A DNA stretch of 64,000 bases from Mycobacterium heidelbergense (GTDB lineage Bacteria; Actinomycetota; Actinomycetes; Mycobacteriales; Mycobacteriaceae). Under the pieces are notes generated by a model. It had not been told where the DNA came from. It ran no database searches and worked only from the letters and a program-made list of their open reading frames with translations. Below are positions 60,444 to 64,000 of this stretch, in pieces. Numbering within the stretch: the stretch's first letter is position 1; every line of letters starts with the position of its first letter. A program made the translations under genes and the position numbers. The DNA is taken from NCBI RefSeq assembly GCF_010730745.1, contig NZ_AP022615.1, positions 1,178,001-1,242,000 of the forward strand, given 5' to 3'.

Positions 60444-62072
60444 TCAGCCCTTTACCAGGGCACGCTCGAGGATGGGCGCCAAGTCCAGCCCGGTCGGCAT
60501 GGTGCCGAACGCCCCACCCCACCGGCCGTCGAGGCGGGTGGTCAGGAAGGCCTCGGCGACGGCGGGATGCCCGTGACGCACCAGCAGCGCTCCCTGCAGC
60601 GCCAGGCTGATGTCCTCGGCGACCTTGCGCGCGCGGTAGGCGATAGTGTCCAGGTCGGCCAGGTCGCGCCGCAGCCGCTCGACGTGTCCGCCCAGCCGCG
60701 GATCCTGGCCCGCGGCCTCGGCCAGCTCATCGAACAGCACGTCGACGCATTCGGGGCGAGTTGCCATGGCGCGCAAGGTATCCAGCGCGCTGACATTGCC
60801 CGAACCCTCCCAGATGCCCATCAGCGGCGCCTCGCGGAACAGCCGCGGCATGCCCGAGTCCTCGACATAGCCGTTGCCGCCCAGGCATTCCAGCGCCTCG
60901 GCGGCGTGCGGGGTGGCGCGCTTGCACACCCAGTACTTGCTGGCCGCCAGGCCGATGCGGCGCAGCAGCGCCTCCTTCTGGTCTCCGCGCAGCGCGTTGT
61001 CGGTGGCGCCGGCCATCCGCATCGCGACGATGGTCGCCGCCTCGGCCTCGACCGCCAGGTCGGCCAGCACGTTGCGCATCAGCGGCTGGTCGATCAGGTA
61101 GGCGCCGAAGGCCTTTCGGTGCTGGGCGTGGTGGATGGCGCGGGTCAGGCCGGTGCGCATGCTGGTGGCGCTGCCCAGGGTGCAGTCCAGCCGGGTGAGG
61201 TTGACCATCTCGATGATGGTCGGGACGCCGCGGCCCTCCTCGCCGACCAACCACGCTGTGGCGCCGTCGTATTCGACCTCGCTGGAGGCGTTGGCGTGGT
61301 TGCCGAGCTTGTCCTTGAGCCGCTGCAGGAACATTCGGTTGCGGGTGCCGTCGGGCAGGATCCGCGGCAGCAGGAAACAGGACAGCCCGCCCGGCGCCTG
61401 GGCGAGCACCAGGAAGATGTCGCACATCGGCGCCGAGGTGAACCACTTGTGGCCGGTCAGGCTGTAGCTGCCATCAGCGTTCGGGGTCGCCTGCGTGGTG
61501 CCGGCGCGCACGTCGGAGCCGCCCTGCTTCTCGGTCATCGACATGCCCGCGGTGATGCCGGCCTTCGCGGTGGCCGGCTTCAGCTCCGGGTCGTAGGTGC
61601 GGCTGGTCAGCAGCGGCTCGTAGACCTTTGCCAGTTCGGGGTTGAAGCGCAGCGCCGGGACGACGGCGTACGTCATCGAGATGGGGCAGGTGTGCCCGGG
61701 CTCGACGTTCCAGACCGACATCTTGGCGGCCCGCACCACGTGCGCACCCGGCCGGTCGTCGGCCCACGGCGCCGCGTGGATGCCATGGGCGATCGCCGCG
61801 CGCATCAGCTCGTGGTAGGCCGGGTCGTACTCCACCTCGTCGATGCGATGCCCGTAGCGGTCATGGGTGTGCAGGATGGGCCGGTTGCGGTCGGCGAGCT
61901 CACCCCACCGCTGGGCTTCGCGGGTGCCCGCAAGCGCCCCAACCTCATTCACCTCTTCGAGGCCCCACTGCCCGCCCTCGCGGATCAGGGCCTCGACGAG
62001 CACGGCGGATGTCGCGGGGTTGTAGTTCTCCAGCGGCGGAACCTGGTTGGTGACGACATGTGTATCTGGCAT
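60444..62072 (-). CDS. fadE8: AidB-type acyl-CoA dehydrogenase FadE8
   Basis: A 542-aa acyl-CoA dehydrogenase of the AidB subfamily. It starts MPDTHVVTNQVPPLENYNPA, has the FAD/substrate segment AGMSMTEKQGGSDVRAGTT and LTGHKWFTSAPMCDIFLVLAQ, and the C-terminal LGGNGYVEDSGMPRLFREAPLMGIWEGSGNV. It heads the fadE8-echA4-paaX-echA5 operon. The ATG is preceded by a small AATGT-T-ACATT palindrome that may be an operator. Confidence 0.95.
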   Translation of the reverse strand: MPDTHVVTNQVPPLENYNPATSAVLVEALIREGGQWGLEEVNEVGALAGTREAQRWGELADRNRPILHTHDRYGHRIDEVEYDPAYHELMRAAIAHGIHAAPWADDRPGAHVVRAAKMSVWNVEPGHTCPISMTYAVVPALRFNPELAKVYEPLLTSRTYDPELKPATAKAGITAGMSMTEKQGGSDVRAGTTQATPNADGSYSLTGHKWFTSAPMCDIFLVLAQAPGGLSCFLLPRILPDGTRNRMFLQRLKDKLGNHANASSEVEYDGATAWLVGEEGRGVPTIIEMVNLTRLDCTLGSATSMRTGLTRAIHHAQHRKAFGAYLIDQPLMRNVLADLAVEAEAATIVAMRMAGATDNALRGDQKEALLRRIGLAASKYWVCKRATPHAAEALECLGGNGYVEDSGMPRLFREAPLMGIWEGSGNVSALDTLRAMATRPECVDVLFDELAEAAGQDPRLGGHVERLRRDLADLDTIAYRARKVAEDISLALQGALLVRHGHPAVAEAFLTTRLDGRWGGAFGTMPTGLDLAPILERALVKG

Positions 62073-62078
62073 GGTGTC

Positions 62079-62089
62079 AATGTTACATT
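62079..62089 (-). promoter_or_regulatory. Candidate promoter/operator of the fadE8 operon
   Basis: AATGT-T-ACATT (62079-62089) is a perfect 5-bp palindrome that ends 6 bp before the fadE8 ATG. On the minus strand it contains TAACAT as a possible -10, followed by a very short leader. The PaaX-like regulator of the operon is one candidate binder. Confidence 0.35.
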
Positions 62090-62137
62090 TTTTCGACAAC
62101 CGCACAAGAGCTGTAACGCCGGTGCGGGTGCCCGGCC

Positions 62138-62893
62138 TCAGCCGCCGGTCTTTTCGCGCAGAAACGCGATGTCGTCCTTGCGGCCCTCGTCGGCGGTTTC
62201 GCAGATGACGGGCGCGTCGGCGGCCTCGACGACCGCGACGAGCAGCTCCGGATCGATCTGACCGGTGCCGAAGTTGGCGTGCCGGTCGGCGCCCGAGCCC
62301 GCCGCGTCCCTCGAGTCGTTGCAGTGCACCAGGTCGATGCGGCCGGTCAGGGCCTTGATCCGGTCGACCGCGTCGATCAGCTCCTCGCCCGCGGCCCACG
62401 CGTGGCAGGTGTCCAGGCAGAAGCCAATTCCCTTGTCGCCGATGTGATCCCAGAGCCTGCCGATGGTGTCGAAGTGGCGGGCCATCGCGTGGTCGCCGCC
62501 CGCGGTGTTCTCCAGATACACCCGCACATCGGTGTCGAGGTAGTCCAGCGCCTTGACCCAGCGTTCGAAGCCGGCGTCCATGTCGTTGTCGTCGGCGTGG
62601 CCGCCGTGCACGATCACCGCCGTCGCGGCGATGGCCGCGGCGGCGTCGCAGGTGTCCTGCAGGATCTTGCGCGACGGGATGCGGATGCGGTTGTTGGCCG
62701 ACGCCACGTTGATCAGGTACGGCGCGTGGACGTACAGCGGCAGGGTCGCGGCCTTCAGCGTCTCGGCGTCGTCGCGCGGCTTCGGCTTCTTCCAGCTCTG
62801 CGGATTGCCGAGGAAGAACTGCACCGCATCGGCGCCGTCCGCCTGGGCGGCGGCCAGGGGATCGTCGTTGCGGACGTGGGAACCGATGAGCAC
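62138..62893 (-). CDS. nfo: Endonuclease IV (AP endonuclease)
   Basis: A 251-aa zinc-dependent apurinic/apyrimidinic endonuclease of base-excision repair. It starts MLIGSHVRNDDPLAAAQADG, with the ligand-bearing segments YVHAPYLINVASAN, VIVHGGHADD, YLENTAGG, CLDTCHAWAAG and LVHCNDSRDAAGSGADRHANFGTG. The GTG at 62893 is used. It lies directly after the rpoC hairpin on the same strand. Confidence 0.95.
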   Translation of the reverse strand: MLIGSHVRNDDPLAAAQADGADAVQFFLGNPQSWKKPKPRDDAETLKAATLPLYVHAPYLINVASANNRIRIPSRKILQDTCDAAAAIAATAVIVHGGHADDNDMDAGFERWVKALDYLDTDVRVYLENTAGGDHAMARHFDTIGRLWDHIGDKGIGFCLDTCHAWAAGEELIDAVDRIKALTGRIDLVHCNDSRDAAGSGADRHANFGTGQIDPELLVAVVEAADAPVICETADEGRKDDIAFLREKTGG

Positions 62894-62911
62894 GTCGGCC
62901 AGTCTAGTGCG

Positions 62912-62971
62912 GCGAGCAGACGCAGACTCGCACCGCCAGGGCACCTGGCGTGCGAGTCTGCGTCTGCTCGC
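62912..62971. terminator. Long palindrome after rpoC (second copy of the spc element)
   Basis: Outer arms of 22 bp (62912-62933 and 62950-62971, beginning GCGAGCAGACGCAGA) are perfectly complementary. An inner CGCCAGG/CCTGGCG stem closes on a GCA loop with one bulged base. It lies 5 bp downstream of the rpoC stop. It shares its outer 14 bp and overall plan with the hairpin at 17243. Confidence 0.75.
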
Positions 62972-62976
62972 GCTAC

Positions 62977-64000
62977 TTAGCGGTAGTCGGAATACCCGTA
63001 GTCGTCCAGCGGGACCGCGGCCCCGGTGGCCTGGCCGAAGTCCGGGCTGTAGTAGTGATCCTCGTACGACGGGATCGTGTACGCCGCGGCGCGGGCCTCC
63101 TCGGTGGGCTGCACCTGGATGTTGCGGTAGCGGTTGATCCCGGTGCCGGCCGGGATCAGCTTGCCGATGATCACGTTCTCCTTCAGACCGTTGAGCTTGT
63201 CGCTGCGGCAGTTGATCGCCGCATCGGTCAGCACGCGTGTGGTCTCCTGGAACGACGCCGCCGAGAGCCACGAGTCGGTGGCCAGCGACGCCTTCGTGAT
63301 ACCCATCAGCACCGGACGACCGGCGGCGGGCTCGCCGCCCTCGGCCACCACCCGGCGGTTCTCCGACTCGAACCCCGCACGCTCGATCAGCGAGCCGGGC
63401 AGGAACTCCGTCGCGCCCGAGTCGATGATGGTGACGCGGCGCAGCATCTGGCGAACGATCACCTCGATGTGCTTGTCGTGGATCGACACACCCTGGGCGC
63501 GGTAGACCTCCTGGACCTCGCGGACCAGGTGGATCTGCACCTCGCGGGGGCCCTGCACGCGCAGCACCTCGTGCGGGTCGGCCGAGCCCTCCATCAGCTG
63601 CTGGCCCACCTCGACGTGGTCGCCGTCGGACAGCACCCCCTCGGAGCCGTCGTCGTGCTTGAACACGCGGAGCCGCTGCCGCTTGGAGAGCTTGTCGTAC
63701 ACGACCTCCTCGCCCCCGTCGTCGGGAACGATGGTGATCTTGTAGAAGCGCTCGCCCTCCTCGAGACGGACCCGCCCGGTGACGTCGGCGATCGGCGCCT
63801 TGCCGCGCGGGACGCGGGCCTCGAACAGCTCCTGCACCCGCGGCAGACCGCCGGTGATGTCCTCACCGACACCACCCTGGTGGAAGGTCCGCATGGTCAG
63901 CTGCGTGCCGGGCTCACCGATGGACTGCGCGGCCACGATGCCGACGGCCTCGCCGATGTCGACCAGCTTGCCGGTGGCCATGGACCGCCCGTAGCAGGTG
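62977..64000 (-). CDS. rpoC: RNA polymerase beta-prime subunit, C-terminal part
   Basis: The 3' part of rpoC; the 5' part lies beyond the right edge. About 340 residues are visible, including VGIVAAQSIGEPGTQLTMRTFHQGGVG, VDIGEAV and the C-terminal SWLSAASFQETTRVLTDAAINCRSDKLNGLKENVIIGKLIPAGTG, a conserved RNAP region. It ends GAAVPLDDYGYSDYR. The palindrome at 62912-62971 follows the stop. Confidence 0.97.
   Translation of the reverse strand, partial: TCYGRSMATGKLVDIGEAVGIVAAQSIGEPGTQLTMRTFHQGGVGEDITGGLPRVQELFEARVPRGKAPIADVTGRVRLEEGERFYKITIVPDDGGEEVVYDKLSKRQRLRVFKHDDGSEGVLSDGDHVEVGQQLMEGSADPHEVLRVQGPREVQIHLVREVQEVYRAQGVSIHDKHIEVIVRQMLRRVTIIDSGATEFLPGSLIERAGFESENRRVVAEGGEPAAGRPVLMGITKASLATDSWLSAASFQETTRVLTDAAINCRSDKLNGLKENVIIGKLIPAGTGINRYRNIQVQPTEEARAAAYTIPSYEDHYYSPDFGQATGAAVPLDDYGYSDYR

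Overview
The window is a high-GC actinobacterial chromosome segment from a slow-growing Mycobacterium, most likely near the M. avium complex. The support is two PE-family proteins, a complete mycofactocin cluster, paralogous LCM-type SAM methyltransferases, a DUF222/HNH (13E12-type) gene, and gene order that follows, in reverse orientation, the M. tuberculosis Rv0668-Rv0736 block as I recall it. Species assignment is inference.

Left part (1-17206): the start of a ThDP enzyme, the sigL-rslA pair with a SigL-type autopromoter, then map, adk and secY. Next come LCM-type methyltransferase genes broken up by an accessory insert at about 5450-8830. The insert holds a decayed wHTH gene, an IS1634-family insertion sequence flanked by 181-bp direct repeats, and an AbiF/Abi_2-like HEPN gene preceded by a structured, terminator-ended leader. 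A sugar-metabolism set (xylB, serA2-like dehydrogenase, fucA-like aldolase), a GyrA-like/GNAT fusion, an AraC regulator with a divergent methyltransferase, another LCM methyltransferase and sppA follow.

Ribosomal block (17243-35340): the spc operon (rplN to rplO) and the S10 operon (rpsJ to rpsQ) lie on the minus strand. They are separated by the sulfatase atsA, a DUF4436-type membrane protein and the formylglycine-generating enzyme that should activate the sulfatase. An accessory cluster (21647-24994) also sits there, with a DinB-like gene, an orphan RHH gene and three toxin-antitoxin-like modules. A 22-bp-stem palindrome closes the spc operon, and a close relative of it follows rpoC.

Mycofactocin region (35796-51558): mftA-B-C-D and mftE-F-G are split by an oppositely oriented DUF222/HNH gene. 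mftR, a ferredoxin-reductase-like flavoprotein and a mycofactocin-type SDR lie nearby. An ECF sigma factor overlaps a triple glyoxalase-domain protein. PE genes flank both ends of the region.

Right part (51723-64000): tuf, fusA, rpsG and rpsL (the str operon), a TetR regulator with a palindromic operator, two DUF3060-like envelope proteins, a tight fadE8-echA4-paaX-echA5 operon, nfo (endonuclease IV) and the 3' part of rpoC.

The most unusual locus is 5902-8778. A long-duplication IS landed in codon 6 of an AbiF-like gene and, by copying 181 bp, rebuilt the gene's structured leader and start codon on the far side.
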